Below are positions 26,473-34,328 of a stretch of 34,328 nt of DNA, piece after piece; position 1 is the stretch's first letter, and every line of letters begins with the position of its first letter. The stretch is taken from NCBI GenBank assembly GCA_902606525.1, contig CACLGW010000011.1, positions 1-34,328 of the forward strand, given 5' to 3'. This stretch comes from an uncultured Bacteroidota bacterium. Its GTDB lineage: Bacteria > Bacteroidota > Bacteroidia > Flavobacteriales > Flavobacteriaceae. The notes below the pieces were generated by a model, which worked only from the letters and a program-made list of their open reading frames with translations, searched no databases and had not been told where the DNA came from. The translations under genes and the position numbers were made by a program.

Positions 26473-26512
26473 CTTTTTAGTTATTTATAAACTTTTTAGC
26501 GTTATTTTTTAG
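26473..26512 (+). promoter_or_regulatory. Direct repeats upstream of hemA, candidate AraC-type operator
   Basis: CTTTTTAG occurs at 26473-26480 and again at 26492-26499, a 19-bp period. Both copies are followed by a TTATTT-like stretch. A third near-copy, TTTTTTAG, is at 26505-26512. AraC-family proteins usually bind direct repeats about two helical turns apart. The repeats end 18 bp before the hemA TTG. Function is inferred. The rest of the 149-bp araC-hemA gap is AT-rich with no convincing -33/-7 pair on either strand. Confidence 0.4.
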
Positions 26513-26530
26513 CCTATCCCTAACTTATTT

Positions 26531-27796
26531 TTGTCTACAAAAATTGGAAATAAATCTTTGAAAAAAGCACACCATTTCTTTGCAATAGGACTTAGCTTCA
26601 AAACTGCAAACATTGACCTAAGGGGAGAGTTTAGTCTTAATGATTCAATGCAGCATGCTCTATTTTTAGATGCTAAAGAAAATAATTTACAAGACTTAAT
26701 TATTATAAATACTTGTAACAGAACTGAACTATATGCTTGGGCTAAAAATGCTGAAATTCTGACAAATTTACTTTGCAAGCATTCGGGTGGAAAAAAAAAT
26801 ATTTTTGAAAGAATAGGATATTGCTATAAAGATGATGAAGGAATAAACCACCTCTTTCGAGTTGGAACTGGACTCGAAAGTCAAATTTTAGGTGATTTTG
26901 AAATAATTAGTCAGATAAAGCAAGGTTTTTATAGATCAAAAAAAATGGGACTAGCTCAAGGGTATCTTGAACGTTTAACAAATGCTGTAATTCAGGCAAG
27001 TAAAAGGATAAAAACTGAAACTGAAATATCAAGCGGAGCTACATCGGTTGCCTATGCATCTGTTCAATATATTCTAAAAAATATTGAAGATATTTCTAGC
27101 AAGAATATATTACTTTTTGGAACAGGTAAAATTGGTACGAATACTTGTGAAAATCTTGTTAAACATACAAAAAATGATCACATTACCTTAATCAACAGGA
27201 CCCAAGCCCGAGCTGAAAAGATAGCTGGAAAATTTCCAGTTATTGTTAAACCATATGGTGAATTAACTTCTTTAATTCATGATGCCGATGTCCTTGTTGT
27301 GGCAACTGGAGCCCAAAAGCCTACAATTTCTGAGGATCTTATTCATAAAACTAAGCCTTTACTTATTCTTGATCTTTCCATCCCCAGAAATGTTTCTTCG
27401 AAAGTTAATAATCTTAAAAATATAAAAGTAGTCCATCTAGATGAACTTTCTCAAATTACTGATGCAACTTTTGAAAAACGTAAAAAATATATACCAAAGG
27501 CTGAAATTATAATTGAGGAAGTAAAAGCTGAATTTTTAATTTGGCTCAAGCATCGAAAATATATCCCAGCTTTAAATGCATTCAAAAAAAAGATTACAGT
27601 CTCTAAAAAAGAGGAAGAACAAGTCACCCAATATTTGAATAACTGCTTTGGTTATCAAAAAAAACAACAAATTGCTCAAAAAATTACTGGACAAATTGCT
27701 GCATATCTAAGAGAAAATCCTCAATGTGCCGAAGAAACAATCGAACTTATTGAAGATGTTTTTCAACTTACGTCTGAGAAATCCTATCAAAGATGA
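26531..27796 (+). CDS. hemA: Glutamyl-tRNA reductase
   Basis: Reduces glutamyl-tRNA to glutamate-1-semialdehyde, the first committed step of C5-pathway haem synthesis. The catalytic Cys62 lies in IINTCNRTELYAW. Other family blocks are GLESQILGDFEIISQIKQ, SGATSVAYASVQYI, the NADPH-binding GTGKIGTNTCENL, and LDLSIPRNV. The C-terminal ~110 residues form the dimerisation helix domain. There is no ATG near the start: the frame is open only from 26513, and the first candidate is TTG at 26531. Another TTG lies at 26558 (residue 10), and the first internal Met is residue 40. A rare start codon would limit translation of the pathway's key control enzyme. The stop overlaps hemC by 4 nt. Confidence 0.95.
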   Translation: MSTKIGNKSLKKAHHFFAIGLSFKTANIDLRGEFSLNDSMQHALFLDAKENNLQDLIIINTCNRTELYAWAKNAEILTNLLCKHSGGKKNIFERIGYCYKDDEGINHLFRVGTGLESQILGDFEIISQIKQGFYRSKKMGLAQGYLERLTNAVIQASKRIKTETEISSGATSVAYASVQYILKNIEDISSKNILLFGTGKIGTNTCENLVKHTKNDHITLINRTQARAEKIAGKFPVIVKPYGELTSLIHDADVLVVATGAQKPTISEDLIHKTKPLLILDLSIPRNVSSKVNNLKNIKVVHLDELSQITDATFEKRKKYIPKAEIIIEEVKAEFLIWLKHRKYIPALNAFKKKITVSKKEEEQVTQYLNNCFGYQKKQQIAQKITGQIAAYLRENPQCAEETIELIEDVFQLTSEKSYQR

Positions 27797-28698
27797 TCCG
27801 AATTGGAACCCGAAAAAGCGCATTAGCTCTGTGGCAAGCAAATTACGTAAAGGATCAATTAGAGAAAAAAGGACAATCATGTATTTTAGTTACTATTGAA
27901 AGTAGTGGAGATCAAAATTTATTAAAGCCCCTTTATGCAATGGGTATACAAGGGATTTTCACTAAAGCTTTAGATCATGCTCTTTTAAACAATGATATCG
28001 ACATAGCTGTTCATAGTCTAAAAGATGTACCAACTTTATTAGCAAAGGGAATTAAAATATCTGCTTATCTTAAAAGAGGAGCTGCAAATGATATTATGGT
28101 TTATCAAAAAAAATTTATCAATTGGGAAAAAAATAATCTCATTGGAACAGGTAGCCTCAGGCGCAAAGCGCAATGGTTAAGGAAATATCCATATCATATT
28201 ACTGAAAATCTTAGAGGCAACCTACAAAAAAGACTTGACAAACTTAGTAAATCAAAATGGGGTGGAGCTATTTTTGCTCAAGCTGGTTTAGAACGCATAA
28301 ATCTTTTGAAAAATAAATTTGAAGTCTTAGACTGGATGATTCCGGCTCCTGGACAAGGCACTATTTGTGTTGCAAGTTTAGAAAAAAATAAAGTTCTAGG
28401 AGAAACAGTTAAACCCTTAAATTGTATTGATACTCAATTATGTTCTGAAATTGAAAGAACCTTCCTTAATAAATTAGAGGGTGGTTGTACAGCCCCTATA
28501 GGTGCTCATGCTTTTATAAAAGAAGAGGAGATTAACTTTCATGGAGGACTTTTTTCATTGGATGGAGCAAAAGCTATTTTTTACAAAACAAAAGTAAATA
28601 TAAATAAAGCAGAAGGGCTTGGTAGAAAAGCTGCATCTCAAATCTTAAGAAAGGGTGGATATGAATTGATGTTAGAAATAAAAAAACTGATGAAATGA
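27793..28698 (+). CDS. hemC: Hydroxymethylbilane synthase (porphobilinogen deaminase)
   Basis: Joins four porphobilinogen units into hydroxymethylbilane. Seen in order: IGTRKSALALWQANYV at the N-terminus, HSLKDVPT with catalytic Asp78, GTGSLRRKAQW, LRGNLQKRL, and GGCTAPIGAHA with Cys232, which carries the dipyrromethane cofactor. The 301-aa length is normal. The ATG overlaps the hemA stop (ATGA), and its own stop overlaps the hemD start in the same way, so hemA-hemC-hemD are tightly coupled. Confidence 0.97.
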   Translation: MIRIGTRKSALALWQANYVKDQLEKKGQSCILVTIESSGDQNLLKPLYAMGIQGIFTKALDHALLNNDIDIAVHSLKDVPTLLAKGIKISAYLKRGAANDIMVYQKKFINWEKNNLIGTGSLRRKAQWLRKYPYHITENLRGNLQKRLDKLSKSKWGGAIFAQAGLERINLLKNKFEVLDWMIPAPGQGTICVASLEKNKVLGETVKPLNCIDTQLCSEIERTFLNKLEGGCTAPIGAHAFIKEEEINFHGGLFSLDGAKAIFYKTKVNINKAEGLGRKAASQILRKGGYELMLEIKKLMK

Positions 28699-29372
28699 GA
28701 TTACTTGCGACAAAATTATTAAGCACAAATTTTAAAGAAGCCTTGATAAAAAATGGTATAACTTTGATCGAATTTCCACTAATAAAAATAAACCCAATTG
28801 AGGTGTATAACCACAATGTTCAGTCTAATTTAATTTTTACCAGTCAAAATGCTGTGAAAATTGCTTTTGAATCTGATAAGATCAAATTGAAGATAAGAGG
28901 AAAGAAATATTTTTGTGTTGGTGAAAAAACAAAAGCTATTTTGGAAGAAATGGGCCAAAAAGTAATTAAAATGAAAGAAAATGCTAGAGACTTAGCTAAT
29001 TTCCTAGCAGAGGAATACAATAGCCACTCATTTTCTTTTTTTTGTGGGAAACGAAGAAGGACTGAAATTGAGTCTTTATTCATGAAAAACAATAAAGTTT
29101 TACAAATTCATGAGCTCTACGATACAATATTTACTTCCAAATCTTTTAAAACAGAATTTGATGGGATTATATTTTTTAGCCCTTCAGCAGTTTTAAGTTT
29201 TTTTACTAAAAATTCATGGTCAAATTACACTCATGGCTTTTGTATCGGCCCAACTACTGGTGAAACTTTAAGTAACTTCACAACAAATTATAGTCTGGCT
29301 AAACATCCAAACGAAAATGAACTCTTACTATCAATAAACAAATATTATAGTCGGTTTTATGCTAAAAAATGA
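28695..29372 (+). CDS. hemD: Uroporphyrinogen-III synthase
   Basis: Cyclises hydroxymethylbilane with ring-D inversion. Sequence conservation in HemD is always low, and this call rests on three things: 225-aa length, location directly between hemC and hemE with overlaps of 4 and 14 nt, and the typical blocks [14 protein letters not shown] near residue 51, [16 protein letters not shown] near residue 75, and [15 protein letters not shown] near residue 155. There is no fused methyltransferase domain, so it serves haem rather than being a sirohaem fusion. Confidence 0.9.
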   Translation: MRLLATKLLSTNFKEALIKNGITLIEFPLIKINPIEVYNHNVQSNLIFTSQNAVKIAFESDKIKLKIRGKKYFCVGEKTKAILEEMGQKVIKMKENARDLANFLAEEYNSHSFSFFCGKRRRTEIESLFMKNNKVLQIHELYDTIFTSKSFKTEFDGIIFFSPSAVLSFFTKNSWSNYTHGFCIGPTTGETLSNFTTNYSLAKHPNENELLLSINKYYSRFYAKK

Positions 29373-30381
29373 TCTGTTTTTAAAAGCCCTTAGGGGAGAA
29401 ACCGTAAGTCGTCCCCCAGTATGGATGATGCGACAAGCAGGAAGATATTTACCTGACTTTATGGTTCTTAAACGTAAATACGACTTCTTTACTCGTTGCC
29501 AAACACCTGATCTTGCAACTAAAATCACAATAATGCCTATCGATCAAATAAGCCCTGATGCTGCTATTTTATTTAGTGACATATTGGTAGTTCTTCAAGC
29601 AATGCAAATACCAGTTGAAATGAGAGATGGATTTGGCCCTTGGATTCCAAACCCAATTAGATCTCAAAAAGATTTAGACCAAGTGATAATTCCCGATATT
29701 AATGAACACTTGGGATATGTAATGGATGCTATTAAATTGACCAAAATTGAACTAAATGAAAGTGTTCCCCTGATTGGATTTGCTGGTTCTCCATGGACTT
29801 TATTGTGCTATGCAGTTCAAGGTCAAGGTTCAAAAAACTTTGAAAAAGCAAAAGGTTTCTGTTTTAGTCAGCCAGAAGCTGCCCATGATTTACTTCAAAA
29901 AATAACAGATACTACGATATTATACCTAAAAGAGAAAATTATATCTGGGGTTAATGCAGTTCAAATTTTTGACTCGTGGGGAGGCTTGCTTTCTCCAGAA
30001 GATTACAATATTTTTTCTTGGCCTTATATACAACAAATCATTACCGCATTGAAAGATGAGATCCCAGTAATTGTATTTGGGAAAGGTTGTTGGTTTGCTT
30101 TAAACGAAATGGGTAAGTCTGGAGCTTCAGCCATAGGTGTAGATTGGACATGTTCCGCTAGAAATGCACGTTATCTCTCTGGGGGACAAGTTACCTTGCA
30201 AGGGAACTTTGACCCTTCACGTTTGCTATTACCTATTCCAAAAATTACTGAAGCAGTTTATAAAATGATAAATGAATTTGGAAAAGATCGCTACATAGTA
30301 AATTTAGGCCATGGTATACTACCCAATATTCCTGTTGATCATGCCAAAGCATTTGTGGATGCAGTAAAATCTTATTATTAA
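29359..30381 (+). CDS. hemE: Uroporphyrinogen decarboxylase
   Basis: Removes four carboxyl groups from uroporphyrinogen III to give coproporphyrinogen III. The N-terminal signature [17 protein letters not shown] contains substrate-binding Arg25, and Asp74 in [10 protein letters not shown] is the catalytic acid. [19 protein letters not shown] and [11 protein letters not shown] are also characteristic. The 340-aa length is normal. The start overlaps the hemD end by 14 nt. The stop shares one base with the hemF ATG (TAATG), a coupling arrangement. Confidence 0.97.
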   Translation: MLKNDLFLKALRGETVSRPPVWMMRQAGRYLPDFMVLKRKYDFFTRCQTPDLATKITIMPIDQISPDAAILFSDILVVLQAMQIPVEMRDGFGPWIPNPIRSQKDLDQVIIPDINEHLGYVMDAIKLTKIELNESVPLIGFAGSPWTLLCYAVQGQGSKNFEKAKGFCFSQPEAAHDLLQKITDTTILYLKEKIISGVNAVQIFDSWGGLLSPEDYNIFSWPYIQQIITALKDEIPVIVFGKGCWFALNEMGKSGASAIGVDWTCSARNARYLSGGQVTLQGNFDPSRLLLPIPKITEAVYKMINEFGKDRYIVNLGHGILPNIPVDHAKAFVDAVKSYY

Positions 30382-31283
30382 TGAAAGATTTATTTTATAA
30401 TTATATTAAGTCTTTGCAAGATAAAGTGACAAAAGAATTTGAATCTATTGATGGAAAAGCAATCTTTAAGGAAGACTTATGGGAAAGAATCGAAGGGGGA
30501 GGCGGAAGGACTAGAATCATTGAAAATGGCAACGTGATTGAAAAAGGAGGGGTCAATATTTCGTCTGTCCATGGAGAACTTCCTAAAAGTATGCAAGATT
30601 ATTTTAAGGTAGGGAAAGTTGATTTTTTCGCATGTGGTTTAAGCCTAGTAATTCATCCTCTAAATCCAATGGCTCCAACTGTGCATGCAAATTGGCGCTA
30701 TTTTGAAATGTACAATAAAGAAGGTGGAATTTTAAAACAGTGGTTTGGAGGAGGATTGGACTTAACACCTTTTTATCTTTTTGAAGAAGATGTAAAATAT
30801 TTTCACCAAACTTGTAAGGCCATATGTGATAAGCATAATTCTAAATATTATTTAACTTTTAAACGAAATTGCGATGCTTATTTTTTCAATAAGCATCGAA
30901 ATGAAGCAAGAGGCGTGGGTGGTATTTTTTTTGATTATTTGAAAAAGGATGACACCTCCAGCTTGAAAGATCACTATAAATTTGTAACTGGATTAGGTGA
31001 CTCCTTTTTAAATGCCTACACCCCATTATTAAAAAAACGAAAAGATATAAAATATACTGCCGCAAATAAAATCTGGCAGGAAGTAAGGAGAGGACGTTAT
31101 GTTGAATTTAATCTTATTCAAGACAAAGGAACCCTTTTTGGGTTACAAACAAATGGAAGAATTGAAAGTATATTAATGAGCTTACCACCTAAAGTCCAAT
31201 GGAAATACAACTATCACCCTGAACCAAATACGGAGGAAGCACGTCTTTTAAAAGTTTTAAAATTTCCTATAGACTGGGTTTAA
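30381..31283 (+). CDS. hemF: Oxygen-dependent coproporphyrinogen III oxidase
   Basis: Converts coproporphyrinogen III to protoporphyrinogen IX using molecular oxygen. The signatures are clear: HPLNPMAPTVHANWRYFEM and GGGLDLTPFYLFEEDVKYFH, followed by EARGVGGIFFDYL and RRGRYVEFNLIQDKGTLFGLQTNGRIESILMSLPP. The 300-aa length is normal for HemF. No radical-SAM HemN is in the window, so the cluster encodes the aerobic route. The next gene in the run starts 61 nt later. Confidence 0.97.
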   Translation: MKDLFYNYIKSLQDKVTKEFESIDGKAIFKEDLWERIEGGGGRTRIIENGNVIEKGGVNISSVHGELPKSMQDYFKVGKVDFFACGLSLVIHPLNPMAPTVHANWRYFEMYNKEGGILKQWFGGGLDLTPFYLFEEDVKYFHQTCKAICDKHNSKYYLTFKRNCDAYFFNKHRNEARGVGGIFFDYLKKDDTSSLKDHYKFVTGLGDSFLNAYTPLLKKRKDIKYTAANKIWQEVRRGRYVEFNLIQDKGTLFGLQTNGRIESILMSLPPKVQWKYNYHPEPNTEEARLLKVLKFPIDWV

Positions 31284-31344
31284 AATTATCGTACATGAAT
31301 GAAAACATAATATTTTGTATTTTACTTACTAATCTAGCTTTGCT

Positions 31345-32640
31345 ATGAATACCCTATACATCTTATTTACATTGCCCTTATTAATTATTTTCTCCTATTT
31401 GTTTGACGCCTTTTCTAGAAAAACAAAATTTCCTTCTGTAATTTTATTAATGACAACGGGTATTATATTTCGTTTTTTTATTTCATTTACAGGGTCCAAT
31501 GACTTTGCATTTTTAGATAATTTAATCCCCGTGTTAGGTACAATTGGTTTAATATTAATTGTTCTAGAAGGAGCTATTGAACTTGATATCAATCGTGCAA
31601 AATTACCAATTATTTTGAAAGGTTTTTTAGCAGCATTTGTAATACTTATTGCCAACATTTTTGTTTTGCAATGGGTCTTTGAAAATATTTTTGGAATTCA
31701 AAATACCATTGCTATTTTATTTGCAATACCCCTTTCAATTATAAGTAGTGCCGTTGCTATTCCATCTGCAGAAAATATGATAAATAAAGACAGAGAATTT
31801 ATAGTCTATGAATCTACATTTTCTGATATTTTGGGAATTATGATATTTAATTATGCATTAAGACAATTTGAATCTAATCAAGCTCTTGTGGGAGTAGAGC
31901 CTTTTGTTTCTCTTGTATTACAGATATTTGGAGTAATTATAATCTCATTACTTATTACCTATGTCTTATTTAGACTAATGCAAAAAATTGATCATAAAAT
32001 TAAATTTTTTTTAATCCTTTCACTGCTAATATTAGTTTATGCTTTTGGAAAACTATTCCATCTTCCTGCTTTAGTAACCATTTTTATTTTTGGAATCTTT
32101 ATGAGTAATGTCAAAAGCTTACTCCCTGGTTTTTTAAGAAGATATCTTGATTTGGATGCTACAGAAAAAGAAATTCACGAGTTTCATATCCTAACTGCTG
32201 AATCCACTTTTTTAGTTAGGACTTTTTTCTTTTTATTCTTTGGTTTTTCAATTCAAATCTCAGAATTTATGAGCCCCATTCCTCTTTTTTATGGCTTGCT
32301 AATATTTCTTATTATTTTTATTATACGCTATTTATATTTTACAACTACTAATTTAAAAATAAAACCTAGTCCACTTGTATATATGTCTCCTAGAGGTCTG
32401 ATTAGTATACTATTATTTATTCAATTAAAAGATGTTGACTTTATCAATTTAAATCAAACCCCAATTGATGAACGTGTATTACTAATTGTTATATTAATTT
32501 CAATGCTAGTAATGCTTTTGAGTACTATAAAAAAAGAAAAAGTCAATGAAGAAACGGAAATTAATGACGAGGAATCACTTTCTGTAGAAATGGATATCAA
32601 TATTCCTCCATCATCAAGTGAAGAAACCAAAAACTTATAA
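31345..32640 (+). CDS. Cation:proton antiporter (CPA1/NhaP-like)
   Basis: A 431-aa membrane protein with about twelve helices. Motifs typical of CPA1 exchangers are FPSVILLMTTGIIFRF, LILIVLEGAIELDI in helix 3-4, and the ion-site block ESTFSDILGIMIFNYAL; SPRGLISILLFIQL is a further match near the end. A short acidic cytoplasmic tail (EETEINDEESLSVEMD) follows, with no TrkA-C regulatory domain. It presumably exchanges Na+ or K+ for H+. It is embedded between hemF (61 nt) and hemB (9 nt) and is likely cotranscribed with them, although no direct link to haem is known. The specific cation is undetermined. Confidence 0.9.
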   Translation: MNTLYILFTLPLLIIFSYLFDAFSRKTKFPSVILLMTTGIIFRFFISFTGSNDFAFLDNLIPVLGTIGLILIVLEGAIELDINRAKLPIILKGFLAAFVILIANIFVLQWVFENIFGIQNTIAILFAIPLSIISSAVAIPSAENMINKDREFIVYESTFSDILGIMIFNYALRQFESNQALVGVEPFVSLVLQIFGVIIISLLITYVLFRLMQKIDHKIKFFLILSLLILVYAFGKLFHLPALVTIFIFGIFMSNVKSLLPGFLRRYLDLDATEKEIHEFHILTAESTFLVRTFFFLFFGFSIQISEFMSPIPLFYGLLIFLIIFIIRYLYFTTTNLKIKPSPLVYMSPRGLISILLFIQLKDVDFINLNQTPIDERVLLIVILISMLVMLLSTIKKEKVNEETEINDEESLSVEMDINIPPSSSEETKNL

Positions 32641-32649
32641 AAAAATACT

Positions 32650-33621
32650 ATGTATCCCATTCAACGAAATCGAAGATTAAGATGTAATGAAACTATAAGG
32701 GCCTTATTAAGAGAACATAGCTTAAGTCCGGACGACTTTATAGTTCCATTGTTTATAATTGATGGCAAACAAGAAAAAGAAAAAATACATTCTATGCCGG
32801 GTTATTTTAGGATGAGTACTGACGTGCTCTCATCACATGTTAAAGTTCTTTGGTCTTTAGGCTTAAAATCAGTCTTGCTTTTTGTAAAAATTCCTGATGC
32901 ATTGAAGGATAATAAAGGAACTGAAGCGATAAATCCTGACGGATTAATGCAACGTGCAATTAAGACCATAAAAAATGCTGTTCCAAATATGATAGTAATG
33001 ACCGATGTAGCACTAGATCCCTATTCTTCTTTTGGACATGATGGAATTGTTGAAGAAGGAAAAATTTTAAACGACCCAACAGTAAATGTCCTCTCAAAAA
33101 TGGCTTTATCTCACGCCCAAGCAGGAGCAGATGTTATCGCTCCTAGTGATATGATGGATGGCAGAATTCTAAAAATCCGGCAGCATCTAGAAGAAGAGAG
33201 TTTTACAGATACTATAATTATGAGCTACAGTGCTAAATATGCTTCTAATTTTTATGGCCCTTTTAGAGACGCATTGAGTTCTGCTCCTGGTTTTGGAGAT
33301 AAAAAGACCTATCAAATGGACTTTAAAAACAGAAAAGAAGCATTAATTGAAACAAGACGTGATATAGAGGAAGGAGCAGATATTATAATGGTAAAACCGG
33401 GATTAGCATATTTGGACATAATTCGAGATTTGAAAAATAATGTTGATGCTCCTGTTGCAGCATACCAGGTAAGTGGAGAATATGCGATGTTGAAAGCAGC
33501 TGCTAAAAAAGGATGGTTAGATCATGATAAAATTATGATTGAACAACTCTTTAGTTTTAAACGTGCAGGAGCTTCAATTATAGCAACTTACTTTGCAGAA
33601 GAAGCTGTAAAACTTATCTAG
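32650..33621 (+). CDS. hemB: Delta-aminolevulinic acid dehydratase (porphobilinogen synthase), zinc-cysteine-free type
   Basis: Condenses two 5-aminolevulinate molecules to porphobilinogen. The two active-site lysines are Lys196 (YSAKYASNFYGPFRDA) and Lys249 (IIMVKPGLAYLD). The metal-site segment reads DVALDPYSSFGHDG, with Ala121, Asp123 and Asp131 where zinc enzymes have three cysteines. This is the DALD-type sequence of enzymes that do not use catalytic zinc and rely on magnesium, as in Pseudomonas. The 323-aa length is normal. It is the last gene of the right haem arm, 9 nt after the antiporter, and its stop is 5 bp from a convergent gene. Confidence 0.97.
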   Translation: MYPIQRNRRLRCNETIRALLREHSLSPDDFIVPLFIIDGKQEKEKIHSMPGYFRMSTDVLSSHVKVLWSLGLKSVLLFVKIPDALKDNKGTEAINPDGLMQRAIKTIKNAVPNMIVMTDVALDPYSSFGHDGIVEEGKILNDPTVNVLSKMALSHAQAGADVIAPSDMMDGRILKIRQHLEEESFTDTIIMSYSAKYASNFYGPFRDALSSAPGFGDKKTYQMDFKNRKEALIETRRDIEEGADIIMVKPGLAYLDIIRDLKNNVDAPVAAYQVSGEYAMLKAAAKKGWLDHDKIMIEQLFSFKRAGASIIATYFAEEAVKLI

Positions 33622-33626
33622 TAAAC

Positions 33627-34328
33627 TTAGCGTTCTGGATTATAAGGCTTTAAATCAATTGTAGAAGAATATCCCGATATAATTTCAGCAACTAATTTTC
33701 CTGTAGCGGGACCTAAACTCCATCCCATCATCGAATGTCCAGTTGCCAAGACAAGATTCTCCAATGATGAGTGTCTCCCAATAAAAGGTAATCCATCTGG
33801 TGAAAGTGGCCTTAATCCACTTTTAACTTGATCAATCGAAGATTTAGGAATTGTTAACCCTGGATAATAATTTCTCGCTGCTTTGGCAATAGATAGTACT
33901 CTCTTATGATTTATTCGGTGATTAATTCCCGAAAGTTCCAGAGTCCCGCCAAATCTGGTAAATCCCTCCATAGGAGTCACAGCAACTTTAGATTCTAATA
34001 AGATTGCAGGAATTTTAATTCCTGTTTTTTGATTAACATTTATCCTGTAACCTTTCCCCGCCTGAACAGATAGGTATATCCCTAGCTTCTTTAAAACAAG
34101 TTCTGACCAAGCGCCAGTAGCTAAAACAAAATCATCTGCTTTAAATGCACCATTGTTTGTATGTAACTCTAGGATTTGACTTCCTTTTTTTTTAAAATGA
34201 CTAACTTCAGTTTCCAAAATAAATTTAACACCCTTAGACAGTAAATGCTTCTTTAAGTTACTCATAAATAAATCAGGTGTGGTATGAGCATCACTTTTAT
34301 ACATGAATGCTCCAGCAATATCCATTGG
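33627..34328 (-). CDS. DadA-like FAD-dependent amino-acid oxidoreductase (N-terminus beyond window)
   Basis: The frame runs open through the right edge (codon CCA at 34326-34328). The Met at 34325 is therefore probably internal, and about 180 residues including the N-terminal FAD-binding fold are missing. The visible 233 residues have the DAO family C-terminal half: a substrate-domain core (FVLATGAWSELVLKKLG), VTPMEGFTRFGGTLEL, the GLRPLSPDGLPFIGR signature, and the terminal FAD-contact block LVLATGHSMMGWSLGPATGKLVAEII. D-amino-acid dehydrogenase is the best match; a hydroxyproline or other D-amino-acid oxidoreductase is possible. It is convergent with hemB and not part of the haem run. Confidence 0.88.
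   Translation of the reverse strand, partial: PMDIAGAFMYKSDAHTTPDLFMSNLKKHLLSKGVKFILETEVSHFKKKGSQILELHTNNGAFKADDFVLATGAWSELVLKKLGIYLSVQAGKGYRINVNQKTGIKIPAILLESKVAVTPMEGFTRFGGTLELSGINHRINHKRVLSIAKAARNYYPGLTIPKSSIDQVKSGLRPLSPDGLPFIGRHSSLENLVLATGHSMMGWSLGPATGKLVAEIISGYSSTIDLKPYNPER

Noticed and set aside
1-34328. CRISPR arrays, tRNA/rRNA genes, insertion sequences or defence islands
   Set aside because: No regularly spaced repeats, tRNA-like cloverleaf, transposase or defence-family protein was seen; coding is dense and ordinary outside the points listed.

Overview
The window is AT-rich, densely coded chromosomal DNA from an aerobic member of the Bacteroidota, most likely a marine-type Flavobacteriaceae. 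Supporting signs are a CarboxypepD_reg-like TonB-dependent receptor beside a lipoprotein with an acidic surface-export signal, a DUF3109 protein, a BrxA/BrxB bacilliredoxin, a flavobacterial-type dCMP deaminase, HemJ in place of HemG/HemY, scarce Shine-Dalgarno sequences, and a few TAnnTTTG-like -7 boxes. The family level is inferred from protein style; no rRNA or other marker gene is present. I saw no tRNA, rRNA, CRISPR array, insertion sequence, phage gene or pseudogene, and no gene-free gap longer than about 220 bp.

Layout. 1-2119 (minus): dgt followed by a membrane-anchored metallophosphoesterase cut by the left edge. 2289-8821 (plus): a three-gene locus of a surface beta-helix lipoprotein, a TonB-dependent receptor and a PiT phosphate permease fused to a PhoU-like domain, with a strong intrinsic terminator between the first two genes; I read it as a candidate TonB-dependent phosphate uptake module. 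8825-12830 (minus): nrdB-nrdA (class Ia ribonucleotide reductase) followed by a secreted MORN/YwqK-like protein. 13052-17803: a DUF3109 cysteine-rich protein, a 65-aa membrane protein, and a minus-strand run of DjlA-like co-chaperone, HupE/UreJ-like protein, dCMP deaminase and S41 protease, divergent from a bacilliredoxin.

17890-33621 is a haem island built around a divergent intergenic region near 26.4-26.5 kb. The right arm is hemA-hemC-hemD-hemE-hemF-cation/proton antiporter-hemB, with overlapping or nearly touching genes. The left arm is an AraC-type regulator, hemH, a MATE exporter, a large secreted BNR/VPS10-like beta-propeller protein, hemJ and a sensor histidine kinase. Together these encode every dedicated step from glutamyl-tRNA to protohaem except HemL. 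HemF, HemJ and the class Ia reductase all need oxygen or an oxidising electron acceptor, which fits an aerobe. The right edge holds a partial DadA-like FAD oxidoreductase.

Start-codon corrections to the ORF track: the TonB receptor starts at 3700 (the track's TTG lies in a terminator loop), YwqK-like at 9184, dCMP deaminase at 15966, DjlA-like at 17298, bacilliredoxin at 17393 and hemH at 25489. hemA, hemJ and the DUF3109 gene appear to start with TTG, and the S41 protease with GTG.
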